Positions 1-8,175 of a DNA stretch of 10,312 nt are shown here, in pieces (the stretch's first letter is position 1; each line of letters opens with the position of its first letter). The translations under genes were made by a program, and so were the position numbers. Origin of the DNA: Euperipatoides rowelli (lineage: Eukaryota > Onychophora > Udeonychophora > Euonychophora > Peripatopsidae). The stretch lies in assembly GCA_003024985.2 (NCBI GenBank), contig PXIH01S0013092.1. One strand, given 5' to 3'. A model generated the notes under the pieces. It was not told the DNA's origin and did no database searches. It saw only the letters and a program-made list of their open reading frames with translations.

Positions 1-170
1 CTTTAGGCATTTTAGGTTCCTAGTAATTTCCTGGAGTCATAGAATGGTATGTACTAACCTCCCATCAAATAATGACTGTCCCTGGGCTGTGCTTGCATGG
101 CCTCAGCCAGTTGGGACTTGTTGGTTGCTATTATTAATCTTGTTTACCGTCTTTTGAGTAGCAACTTATT
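1..170. other. GC-richer unassigned block at left edge
   Basis: This block is clearly richer in G and C than the sequence after it, notably around 70-125, where GGCTG and CAGCC could pair. Neither strand carries a convincing exon, tRNA or known repeat. It could be the end of a repeat that continues to the left of the window. Confidence 0.25.
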
Positions 171-386
171 TTAAAATTGAATAATTTCATGCTCTGGTTT
201 ATGTTTAGTACATTTTGGACTTTCGTTTATTATCAAAGACTAAAGTTGCAGTTTATGCTGTTTGTACTTTGTTACGGATGTTGTCTATGTAATAGCTTTA
301 CAGTCAACAGTCAAGAGAGCTTACAACTCTATCAAGAGCAAAATGAGGATTGTTTCTTTATTCTACTGTACTTGCCACTATGAAAA

Positions 387-1018
387 CATCTCTGTAATAA
401 GGAATAAAGCCTCCTTGTTATAAAGAAAGTTTATATTTCTGATAAAACTTTACCTAAATTTATTTCAACAAAAAAATCTTAATCATGTGTTTTTTTCTAC
501 GATGTCTGTGCCTAACGTTTGTGAATCAATAACACAGTAAATAAACTGGTTTATTCTGAATCAAGTAAAATTGAAGAAAGCTATCAACCCCTTATATAAA
601 TAAATTAAGTAGAGAAAATAATCATATAGCAAATACAAATTTTAGTTGCACTTTAAACATTTGACAGACCAGTTGAGCAGTCTCATTAATAACCTTATAA
701 ACATTTCAAAAAGAAAATGTATATTGTCTCTTGATGCACCCTTTGAATATCAATCTAAAGACTTTTATTATAAACTTGGAAAAATTACAGGATCAAAAGA
801 TGATTAAATTAATATATTTCATTCCTTTAAACTAAATTAGAAATTATGTTCTTCTATAAGCATTTAAATATTCACCCTCCATATGATCTCTTTCCTCACA
901 TTTGTTATTACTGATGAAATTAGATTTCCGAAAATAGAAATTTAGAAAATCTATAGAGCATTACTAGAATTAAAAAGTTAGGGATCTGAATTCACCTTTT
1001 ATATATATAAGAATTTGT
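387..1018. other. AT-rich stretch with no recognisable gene
   Basis: The stretch is AT-rich with frequent stops in all frames. No splice-bounded open block, repeat boundary or RNA gene is seen. An AATAAA hexamer occurs just before it on the plus strand (about 402-407, preceded by GGAATAAAGCC), but no coding region ends nearby to give it meaning. Confidence 0.5.
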
Positions 1019-1019
1019 T

Positions 1020-1665
1020 ATTTTCCTTGCAGAACCACTAACTCATTTAATTAATGCCTCTTTACAATCTGTAATTTGTTCTAAGAAATGGAAAAATTCT
1101 TATCTAATAGCTATTCCTAAAACCAATTTTCCTTCTTCTCCTAATAAATACATCCTATTTCCATATCTTCTCCTTTGGATAAAGTGTGTAAATGTTTTTT
1201 CCTTTAATTAACGTTAAACCATATTGGAAATTATATTGATCCACTACAGTTTGGAGGTGTATCTGGAAAATCGATAAATCAATATTTATTTATTTGTTTT
1301 GATAGAATTTGCAGGGACTTTCATAATAAGCAAAACACAGTTTATACATTGATACTGATTAAACTAAAGCATTTGATAATGTAAATCATTTTTTCCAAAG
1401 TCTTTAGAAATGAATACACCAATCATTTCTTTTAGATGGACAGATTTGATCAGAAATGAGGAAATGTGGAAAAGATGGGGAAGTGGTTTTAGTCTATTGG
1501 ATTAAGTAAGGAAGAGGAAATAGAAATAGGCTGGACAGTGGACAAGTGTTGAGAGGATCTCCAGGGATTATAATAGTAACTGTACTTGAGAGATGAACAA
1601 AAAGGGGGAAAAGAGTAAGACCAAGAAGAGAATGGTTGGATGACCTTAAGAATGCAGTTTGTTTA
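1020..1665 (+). pseudogene. Degenerate LINE retrotransposon, reverse transcriptase remnant
   Basis: This is the fossil of a non-LTR retrotransposon ORF2. From 1035 the frame reads PLTHLINASLQ, then KKWKNSYLIAIPK, which matches the family's conserved opening of the polymerase fingers (PLT-LIN-SL...W+...v.PI.K). Near 1245-1275 it reads QFGGVSGKSINQ, the equivalent of the Q-G-F-R-G-S-T block. At 1366-1389 it reads KAFDNVNH, the TKAFD-V-H segment carrying the first catalytic aspartate, reached only after a frameshift and an in-frame stop. The YADD block and most of the palm are not found, so an internal deletion is likely. At about 1598-1660 a basic run ending RREWLDDLKNA matches the Gly-Lys-Arg/Arg-Pro-rich tail common at LINE C-termini. 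Frameshifts and stops show it is inactive. The clade (CR1, Jockey or RTE) cannot be decided here. Confidence 0.75.
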
Positions 1666-1669
1666 CACT

Positions 1670-1997
1670 ATGTCATAAGGAAAATACTATCCAATGCTAT
1701 GAATTTTTCAAAACGTAAGTTGTAATCTCTGGTTCAATGAAGCTAAATTCGTTTTTTTTTTTTAATTTTTTTTTAACCAAATGGATTTTTTTTTTTAACA
1801 ATTTTCTTTGAAATTCAATTTTTTTAAAAAATCAATATATTGACCTTTAACCCTATAAATTATGATTTTCACAATATTTACCATCATTTAAATTCCTTTT
1901 AAGTAAAATGTCTAACTAAACTCTATCTTTAATTAGAAATAAAATAATACATTTTAAAGTTCAATTAATATAAAATTAATACTGAAGACTTGCAAAC
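1670..1997. other. AT-rich spacer with T homopolymers
   Basis: Runs of 9-13 T lie at about 1752-1797. On the minus strand these would be A-rich tracts just downstream of the donor at 1997. No gene is visible. In the host-gene model this is intron sequence following the exon that ends at 1998. Confidence 0.5.
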
Positions 1998-2186
1998 CTG
2001 AGAAAAGTTAGAAGCAACAGCATAATAATCATGTAATAAATCTTTGGCCAGACTTTGGAATGTTTCCGAACATAATTTAGTAGTTATTAATCGCCATGAA
2101 ACATTAACGGGCAATTCTCCACATATTTTTTCAATATTGGCTTCAGAACAGTACAACTGACGGACATTTATATCTTCCATAAGCAT
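1998..2186 (-). CDS. Internal exon of ABCA-like transporter gene (third seen)
   Basis: This 189-bp exon codes 63 residues with no partial codons. On the minus strand the acceptor reads TTTGCATTTCAG|ATG and the donor reads TTCTCAG|GTTTGC, so both introns are phase 0. The in-frame ATG at the start is therefore read as an internal methionine, not as a start codon. The protein includes INVRQLYCSEANIEKICGEL and two potential N-glycosylation sites (NVS, NFS), and it has no hydrophobic span. The order LC...+CG-LP with scattered aliphatics resembles the first extracellular domain of ABCA1/ABCA4-type lipid exporters, where a similar motif follows an FL-LSLP-LL segment. The previous exon supplies just such a segment. 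The exon reality is well supported; the family name is an inference from pattern alone. The next exon should lie below 1998 but was not recognised. Confidence 0.6.
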
Positions 2187-2428
2187 CTGAAATGCAAAAA
2201 ATTCAAAATTGTTAAAAAGATATGAAATTTCTAAGCTGATAATTATATTGGTAAGCTATAAATACGAGATCTATACCAGAATCTTAATCTTCCTTTTTTT
2301 TAAGGAAAAAACATTTTTTTAAATTATTTAATGATTCATTTTCAGAACTTCCACAACTCTTTTAAATTGAGTTAAAAAATATTGTCATAGCAATATATCC
2401 ATCATTCAAAAACAGAGCAATATATTAC

Positions 2429-2553
2429 CTTTATTTTCAATGGATTTGAGAAAGGTTTTAGCAAAAACTCAATGACAAATGGATCCAAAGCAATAATATC
2501 ACGAATAAATTCTGGATAGGTATCAACAATTTTCTTCAAATGATCATACAAAC
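2429..2553 (-). CDS. Internal exon of ABCA-like transporter gene (second seen)
   Basis: This 125-bp exon has an acceptor reading TTATTTTTTCAG|GTTTG and a donor reading AATAAAG|GTAATA. It begins with the last two bases of a split glycine codon (phase 1) and then has 41 whole codons, ending in phase 0. Both phases fit the neighbouring exons. The residues include LYDHLKKIVDTYPEFIRDII, then DPFVIEFLLKPFSNPLKIK. The latter resembles the F-FL..-LSLP segment of the first extracellular domain of ABCA1/ABCA4-type proteins, and it runs on across the junction into the following exon (MLMEDINV), much as LL-x-V-L continues in that family. No transmembrane segment is present, as expected for an ectodomain exon. 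An unrelated secreted or membrane protein remains possible. Confidence 0.6.
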
Positions 2554-2733
2554 CTGAAAAAATAAGAAATGTACTGTAATAGATCAATTAGTCATCTTAA
2601 ACATATATTACACAAAGATAAGCGGAATATTAATGAATAGAGCAAAAGGAATGATAACCAAATAAATCAATAATGTAGTTAAATAAAAGAAATTATTAAA
2701 ATATTCAAAAGAACTGTAATTTAAATATAAATA

Positions 2734-3731
2734 CTGTATATATGGATTTTTTCGCTAGAGTAATATTTTCGCTAGTTTCGCGGCAACATATATTCGCGAA
2801 AATAAAGATTCGCAAATATTAATACTCATTAAAAACAATCAAAGTGCTAAATTGTATATTTATTTTTTTTTAATGAAAAAAAAATTCAACACGTCATTTA
2901 TTTTCTGTTTTTAAATTAAGTGCAACACTAGCCAATAAGAAAACATTTTAAAAAAAGAGAATGAATTACTTTTTTTTTATCAGATTGAATAAAGTCTTTA
3001 ATAATCAAATCTTTTATAATTATTATTATTTCACTGATGTTATGATGTTCAAGTCATGCTGCATTTATAACGACTTTGTTTCAAGTCAATGTTAATTGCA
3101 GCTGAAATGCCTTTACCTCAAAATACGATTGGTTGAAAGAAAGACTTTCTGCTCTTTGTTTTCTGATTGACAAGTGATTTTCCTCAATGACAACTTACTA
3201 AAATGCAGTAAGGAAAAAGGAGTAGGGCTAAAATTTAAATTAATTAAGGAACTCACACTGCAGAACTTTTATAATGCCGTGTTAATATTTAACAAGGCCT
3301 AATGTATCTATTTATAGTAATCAACAGAATTTATTATTATTTGAAGGAAAACAACAAAACAACATAGTTATTCATAACTGAAAATAATAATAATATTGTA
3401 TTCTCATGGGAATCTATTAAAAAAAAGATTTGAGTAGAGAAAATTGATTTCATTATTTTGTTTAAAATAAAAGGATTCTATTTTATTACATCTGTTTTTG
3501 ATTGTATTTTAATATATTTTGTCTTAACGAGGAACAATTTACTTTTGTACTTTTGTTATTACATTAAGGTAAATTACAGCAAACAAAATTAATGTTTTAA
3601 AGGTTAATGATTATTATACAGCTTTTTAGCTGAAATTTTAAAATCTCAAACGCGAATTTAAAAATTCGTAAATATGTGCTAGATAGTAAAAACGCAAAAA
3701 TAACTATTCGCTAAAAAAACCATATATACAG
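2734..3731. mobile_element. Non-autonomous DNA transposon with CTGTATATATGG termini
   Basis: The ends are perfect 12-bp inverted repeats (CTGTATATATGG at 2734-2745, CCATATATACAG at 3720-3731), each flanked by TA (2732-2733 and 3732-3733). That is consistent with a TA target duplication of the Tc1/mariner type. Beyond the perfect part, similarity continues imperfectly for about 40 bp (T-run, then CGC/GCG words). Both subterminal regions carry repeated TTCGC/GCGAA words (2751-2813 and 3651-3711) in a region otherwise poor in CpG. The interior of about 800 bp has no transposase-like reading frame. CCAAT-like words (about 2930, 3130, 3164) and A/T runs are all that is seen. It is best called a long MITE or deletion derivative, superfamily unproven. 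Confidence 0.7.
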
Positions 3732-3918
3732 TATGCAAAAAAAGGAAAAAAGAAAATCAATATAAAAAATTATAAGCATATCTATAAATAAATAAATACA
3801 ATCATAGCATATCTGGAATCATATATTTAATCATACTTGAAATAAAGGAAATAATAAAACAATATTAATTAAAAGTTAGTCCAACTTCTAAACATGATGA
3901 ACGGGCACATCAACGTTC

Positions 3919-3934
3919 AATCTTCACAGTTTGT
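3919..3934. repeat. Target site duplication, left copy (SINE)
   Basis: The 16-bp word AATCTTCACAGTTTGT is repeated exactly at 4222-4237 and brackets the SINE. Confidence 0.85.
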
Positions 3935-4221
3935 TTATCCTGACATGGTGGTTGTTGGTAGCAGTACTGGCTGCTATCATGTTGAGGTCATGTGCTTTGT
4001 AGCACGAGTTTGATTCCCAGCTGAGCCGGTTATGGAACGTTTGTTACCTACTTATAACATCTTGCCATGGGATTTTTAATCAGTATGGCCGGCCGGCTCT
4101 TTAGAACTTGTTTCTCTTGTAGTAATTAGGAATTTAATTCTTGAATATTTATTGGCATTAACATCACAAAAAAAATGAATTTCCCATTAAATAACGGAAA
4201 ATTTATTTTTATATTAAAAAA
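3935..4221 (+). mobile_element. tRNA-derived SINE with A/T-rich tail
   Basis: This 287-bp insertion lies between perfect 16-bp direct repeats, the signature of LINE-assisted retrotransposition. Its head contains an RNA polymerase III box A-like word (TGGTGGTTGTTGG, about 3946-3958) and a box B-like word (GTTTGATTCCC, 4008-4018; tRNA consensus GGTTCGANTCC). The boxes are about 50 bp apart, slightly wider than in tRNA. The body includes a GC-rich GGCCGGCCGG palindrome near 4088-4097, and the element ends in an AT-rich tail finishing with an A-run (4216-4223). It stands in the same orientation as the retrotransposon remnants nearby. The SINE family and central domain are not recognised. Confidence 0.8.
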
Positions 4222-4237
4222 AATCTTCACAGTTTGT
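4222..4237. repeat. Target site duplication, right copy (SINE)
   Basis: This is an exact copy of 3919-3934. The absence of differences suggests this insertion is younger than the Copia and LINE fossils around it. Confidence 0.85.
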
Positions 4238-4379
4238 GCATGCATAAGAAGAATGGAATGAAAAAAGAAGAATGAAGGAGTTAAGCAATTAGTCATATCA
4301 AAGTGTAACATGAAGATTTCTCTGTGGCTTGTAAATTAGATGTATAAACCAGTTCCCTTCAAAACATCCATTAATCATA

Positions 4380-5010
4380 TTGACTACGATTGAGTAAAAT
4401 TGTTTTGGACCTTTCTGGCCTGTGGTGGTACCAGCTACTCTGGTAGGTAAAAATTATTTATTGGCTTTGATGGACAACTTTATAAATTATATAACTATGT
4501 ATTTATAGAAAAGGAAGTCGGATGCCACACAGCATATTAGCTTTATTAAGGAAGGGTATAACAAGTTTGGTCGTTGGCCTGAAGTGTTTCACTCAGATGA
4601 AGAGGGTGAGTTTATAAGTAAGAAACTTGACATTTTCTTAACTTCTCATGGAATTAGACACTAAACTTCATTGGATAGGACTCCTCAGCAAAAAGAATAG
4701 AACACTAATTAATCTGACACGCAGCATGTTAAACTCATCAGGTCTACCTAGGGTATTATGGGGAGAGGACATAATGACTTCCACATACATTCTTAACAGG
4801 ATATAACATTCTATGCAGGACATAACTCCATATGATTTGTGAAACAGATATAAACCTAGTTCGAATCATTTAAAGGCCTTCGGGAATCATGCATTCGCTT
4901 ATGTTTACAAATTTTGAGAACAAAATGTTTTACGATATGGTTTCCGAAAAGTAGAAGAAATTATAAATAGTATTTGTGTTGTTTTTCAGGAGAAACCACA
5001 CAATTAGGAC
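4380..5010 (+). pseudogene. Ty1/Copia integrase fossil
   Basis: This is a decayed integrase from a Ty1/Copia LTR retrotransposon, readable across shifting frames. The catalytic core opens near 4384 with a degraded H-D-x-G-P segment, then GG-x-S-Y and a damaged FIDDYSR-like block. At 4591-4611 HSDEEGEF matches the second catalytic aspartate block (SD-GGEF). TPQQ follows at about 4682, then, after a frameshift, NRTLINLTRSML (about 4697-4732), GLPRVLWGE, YILNR, TPYDL and an FG-HAFAYVY block near 4878-4910. This order is diagnostic for Copia integrase and its C-terminal region. A VVFQEK block (about 4978-4996) corresponds to the V-F-E motif preceding the linker to reverse transcriptase. The glutamate-bearing QNG-AER block is destroyed by a stop and frameshift. 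Reverse transcriptase and RNase H are absent, so the element lost its 3' coding half. Confidence 0.85.
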
Positions 5011-5253
5011 ACAAATAGATTAGTAAATATGGGGAGCAATGCAATGGATTTACAGTCTGAATATTTTCCTGCAAAATAAGAATTTCTCTCTAATTATGAG
5101 CAAAGGAAGCAACAGGATCTCCACAGGTCAGCGAGGAGTACCAAGGGAATCTCAGCTGAAAGACTAATCTATTAATTCAATACAGATGCCATACTAAGAA
5201 GTAATTATAATTGGGTGTTTTTATGATAGTTGCCTACTTTAGCTCTGATGCTC

Positions 5254-5265
5254 TTAAGGGGGAGT
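5254..5265 (+). other. Polypurine tract of the Copia remnant
   Basis: The purine run AAGGGGGAGTAAAAA lies downstream of the Copia integrase fossil on the same strand. In LTR retrotransposons such a tract primes plus-strand synthesis just before the 3' LTR. The LTR itself is not delimited: no TG...CA pair with a second copy was found. The tract is a good visual match, but its role is inferred from position. Confidence 0.45.
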
Positions 5266-5269
5266 AAAA

Positions 5270-6412
5270 ATTAAGAGCCTCATAGATTTCTTGTTAAGCG
5301 TTTCAGTGTTATTGTATTGTTAAGTGTTAATAATATTTCTCATGACAGCAGGACATCGTTACTGTATATACCAGTACTATAGGTATAGAATAATTAATTT
5401 GTAAACACATTATATTTAGAATTAATGTATTATGTTAATATAAATTATAATTAATTATTTATTTAGTTATGTCTAAGTGTCCCAATTATACGAAGCTGAT
5501 AAGGTGACTATTGAGCTTAAATATTATTAGCTATATTATGATTTTCTGTACTGTTGCATCTTGGGATAACCATGTGCAACGGCCATCTTGTTTTTGATCT
5601 GTTTTATGTAGCAAACCTATGAAACCAGCTTGGTGATTTTAAGTATGAAATCAAGTTGAATGTGTATACTATTATTGAATAGTATTGATTGCTTAAACTT
5701 GTATGAAAAATTATTACAGCCCTTTGCAATGATTATTTGGATTAATAACAATTGAAATTAACAGTAATATTGTAAATCTATAACATGTTATTTAAAATTA
5801 TAATTTTTAAGTAAATTCTTGGTAAAGATAAATTAATATTTCATACTTACTGTCAGTAAAGAAAAACTTTAATTTGTAACCAAGAGGTCCTATATGGACA
5901 AATTACAAATAAAATTTCATTAGAAAAATATTTTATACATAGTATGTAGTAAAAATAAGTTATTAAAAAACAAATTCTCCCATAAAAATTATTTCTAGAT
6001 TAATTTTTAAGACTTAATTTATAAATGTAATATAAATTTCTAAAAGCAAATTAAATTTTATCTTTAACAAGATGTCTTTATGCCTTAAAATTTTCTTAAA
6101 GATCATTATCCATCAGGTGATTTAATTTTGACTAAATTGAAAATAAATAGTTATATTTTAGATTCAAAATTAGATGATGAATCAAGTGTTTCAAAATTTT
6201 AAGATAAAATTGAATTAATAGTCTTATTTTGCATAAGTTGTCAAAGGTGTTACAGTACTATAATTTTTAATTCTACTCAAATAATTGTCTTTCTCAATAT
6301 GCTGTATATCAATAAACACATTTTCACACTATGGTTCTAAACAGTGCATCTAAAGTATGATGCTGTAGATAAATATTATTATTTTATACATTTTTATCAA
6401 GTTTGAGCATTT
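5270..6412. other. AT-rich intronic sequence, possible decayed 3' LTR at its start
   Basis: About 1.1 kb without a recognisable gene. The first 350-400 bp could be the decayed LTR of the Copia element, and a GC-richer patch lies at about 5555-5600. The rest is AT-rich with stops in all frames. I see no tRNA, inverted repeat or conserved exon here. Confidence 0.4.
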
Positions 6413-6420
6413 ATCTACAT
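6413..6420. repeat. hAT target site duplication, left copy
   Basis: ATCTACAT directly precedes the hAT terminus. The right copy is ATCTACAC at 8032-8039 (7 of 8 identical). Eight-base duplications are typical of hAT transposons. Confidence 0.75.
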
Positions 6421-6864
6421 AAGCATGGTCCAAATGGTAGCCCATGGGCCGGTTTGGCCTGCAGCGTCAATTCTCCAACCTGTTATTATCAATTAAAATT
6501 TCATTGATGTATTTGATAATTGTTTATATTGTTAGGCCTAGTTGTGTATAATTTGATATTAATGATTGTTGTTGTGTAGTTGTTTTGTTTTGTAAACAAA
6601 TGGAAACCTTTGGTGTTGATAACTAACATTAAGATATATGCTACTATAAAATATTAGTAAACAATTGAATCAATGGCCATACTTAATAACAAAACATATG
6701 ATCTTGAACCTGAACAGGATGAAGAATCTCTCTCTAAACAGCCATGTGTATAATGCTTGATATGTTATTCACCAGTTGTCAGGTATTTGTACTCCTTATT
6801 TTCCATTAAAGTTTTAGACTAGTGTGTTATTCTTTACATTGAAGTTATTTAGTCAATCAATATA

Positions 6865-6878
6865 TTTGGCGACCAGCC
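6865..6878 (+). other. Primer-binding-site-like leader of a Gypsy element
   Basis: TTTGGCGACCAGCC resembles the TTGGCGAC-GAG leader found immediately after the 5' LTR of many invertebrate Ty3/Gypsy elements. It lies about 150 bp upstream of readable gag. The preceding sequence, with a CATTAAAG polyadenylation-like word near 6805, may be the tail of the 5' LTR, whose start is not resolved. Confidence 0.4.
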
Positions 6879-7018
6879 AGCGATAGCATTCATATATAAA
6901 ATTAACGATTGTGTGAAACGCATGTAAATATTAAAGCCCTAACAATAAGAATTGCATCAAAATAACGTTTTTTTCTTTCATCCCACTAACGCCCTTCTTG
7001 ATTGACAGTAATCATAAA

Positions 7019-7487
7019 AATCTAGATCAAGGTTGGAAACAGTGGATAGGAAAATTTGAAAACTTGATAATAGCAATGGATATAACAACAAAAGATAAAA
7101 ACAAAGACTCTATTAGAAAACGAGCGCTTTTGATACATTATGTAGGCGATGAAACAAATGAGTTTTAAAAACAATGCCATACATTGCAAATAATTATGAG
7201 TCAGCAAAAGCAGCCTTAGATAAATATTTTAGTGCTCAAAGAAACATTGAAGTGGAAAATTATCAATTCAGATTAGAAAATGAATCATTAGAAATATTTA
7301 TGACAAGATTGAAACGAGCTGCAAGCACATGTTACTTTCAAGATGAAGTGAGAGAGAACTAAAATCTCAAAACACCTGATGTGGAAACTATTGTACGAGC
7401 CTCATTAAGAATTCAGAGTCAGCATGTTCTGGTTTATCGTGGTGGTTAACTTGACTATAAAACTATTTTGGATGTTATTTAATGTAA
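7019..7487 (+). pseudogene. Ty3/Gypsy-type gag remnant
   Basis: Two readable blocks in different frames make up a retrotransposon capsid fossil. Block one (7019-7168) begins NLDQGWKQWIGKFENLIIAM and reaches KRALLIHYVGDETNEF before a stop, matching the family's opening W..W...F, followed by K-RA-LLH-xG-E. Block two (7174-7362) contains ALDKYFSAQRNIEVENYQFR, then ESLEIFMTRLKRAASTCYF, matching yF-p-N...E...F and E-...F-RL+-LA-C-F. After a stop, ETIVRASLR (about 7387) likely continues the domain. These motifs are typical of gag from Ty3/Gypsy elements of invertebrates. No zinc knuckle, protease or pol follows, so only the 5' part survived or inserted. It lies inside the hAT element and must be the later insertion. 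Confidence 0.8.
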
Positions 7488-7765
7488 GTTTGTTGGATTA
7501 ATATTGTAGTAATCACTAACCAACAATTATACTATCAAAATCTGGGCATAACATGTGATGATGTGATTAGCATGGTAGATATATGGATTGTTAATTAAAG
7601 AGATTTGCAACAAAATGATGACCCTATTGATCCAACCACCTTTCATTTTGAACCAGAAGTAAAAGCAGCACAGGCTTGGGAGGAGTGGTGAACCTTTTAT
7701 GAATTATATGACAGGAAATATTGTCTCATCCTGATCGTGTGTGTGGTTTTGCCAAAAATTGTCCT

Positions 7766-7885
7766 GACCAAATAAATTACCTTTGCAAATTAACATTTTC
7801 TGCTATGAAATTATTGAAAACTAAGCTCAGAAACAGTTTGTCAGAAGAATTTTTTGCGTTGAACATTAGGTTCAACTACAATTGA
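7766..7885 (+). pseudogene. hAT transposase C-terminal dimerisation domain remnant
   Basis: The frame starting at 7766 reads LTFSAMKLLKTKLRNSLSEE, then FFALNIRFN before a TGA. This matches the hAT dimerisation region of the form ERSFS-M+-IKT-LR-+MS-E+L--L. The upstream RNase H-like core is not readable, although TFHFEPEVKAAQAWEEW at about 7638-7690 may derive from this or another element. It has stops on both sides and is clearly non-functional. Confidence 0.7.
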
Positions 7886-8031
7886 AATAGAAAATGATTT
7901 TGCACACATTTATATAAGCATTTAGTTTAGGGAGGACTGGTAAGTTATAGATATCACTAAACATGTGACTGGCCCACAAACATTGAAAATTTTATTTGGC
8001 TTTTCAGATAAAAAAATAATGGACCATGCTA

Positions 8032-8039
8032 ATCTACAC
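8032..8039. repeat. hAT target site duplication, right copy
   Basis: ATCTACAC abuts the right hAT terminus and differs from the left copy by one transition at the last base. Confidence 0.75.
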
Positions 8040-8175
8040 TGTGGCAACAGCTTTAGTGTAAATAACTTTTCAAACTTGGTAAAATGAAGTCCACCAAGAT
8101 AATTTATGTCAATTAGAAATTTATAAAGAGATATAAATTAACTTGAATTGTATTCAAGGAGTTAAAAGACATTAC

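Larger units (their letters stand above)
6421..8031 (+). mobile_element. hAT DNA transposon, degenerate, with nested Gypsy insertion
   Basis: The termini are short inverted repeats: AAGCATGGTCC at 6421-6431 and GGACCATGCTA at 8021-8031, differing only at the outermost base. They fit the hAT pattern of a start near TAG/CAG followed by G-rich sequence, and an 8-bp near-identical duplication flanks them. The left end continues with TAGCCCATGGGCCGGTTTGG and the right with TGGCCCACAAACATTG plus a TTTGGCTTTTCAG-like stretch, both familiar from ZBED/hAT-type termini. The only transposase remnant read with confidence is the C-terminal dimerisation region at 7766-7885, placed as expected near the 3' end. 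Most of the interior is occupied by a Gypsy leader and gag remnant. The element is 1,611 bp as it stands and cannot encode a working transposase. Confidence 0.75.
2554..8175 (-). other. Large intron (about 5.6 kb) filled with mobile DNA
   Basis: The interval runs from the donor below 8176 (ATGG|GTAATG on the minus strand) to the acceptor above 2553. The flanking phases match (one base plus two bases make a GGT glycine codon), so the two exons could be joined directly. The interval holds a MITE, a SINE, a Copia fossil and a hAT element with a nested Gypsy gag. An additional small exon inside cannot be excluded. Confidence 0.5.

Noticed and set aside
177-383. 68-codon plus-strand open frame
   Set aside because: It is rich in F, L, C and Y, as expected from AT-rich DNA. 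It has no recognisable domain, splice context or convincing start, and its stop precedes ordinary AT-rich sequence. An LTR-like GGAATAAAGCC word follows, but no LTR boundary could be shown.
2184-2186. ATG at the start of the third exon as a translation start
   Set aside because: It is immediately preceded by a good polypyrimidine-CAG acceptor, and the upstream exon ends in matching phase 0, so it is read as an internal methionine.
3946-4018. Functional tRNA gene
   Set aside because: Box A-like and box B-like words are present but widely spaced, and no acceptor stem closes around them. The target duplications show a SINE.
4126-4311. 61-codon minus-strand open frame
   Set aside because: It spans the SINE tail and its target duplication, so it is a composite of unrelated sequence. 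The composition is low-complexity F/I/N.
5358-6265. Element bounded by ACTGTATATACCAGTACTATA and TACAGTACTATA
   Set aside because: The two words align in direct rather than inverted orientation over a short length, with no target duplication.
7022-7207. 61-codon minus-strand open frame
   Set aside because: It is the antisense shadow of the Gypsy gag remnant, which has clear family motifs on the plus strand.
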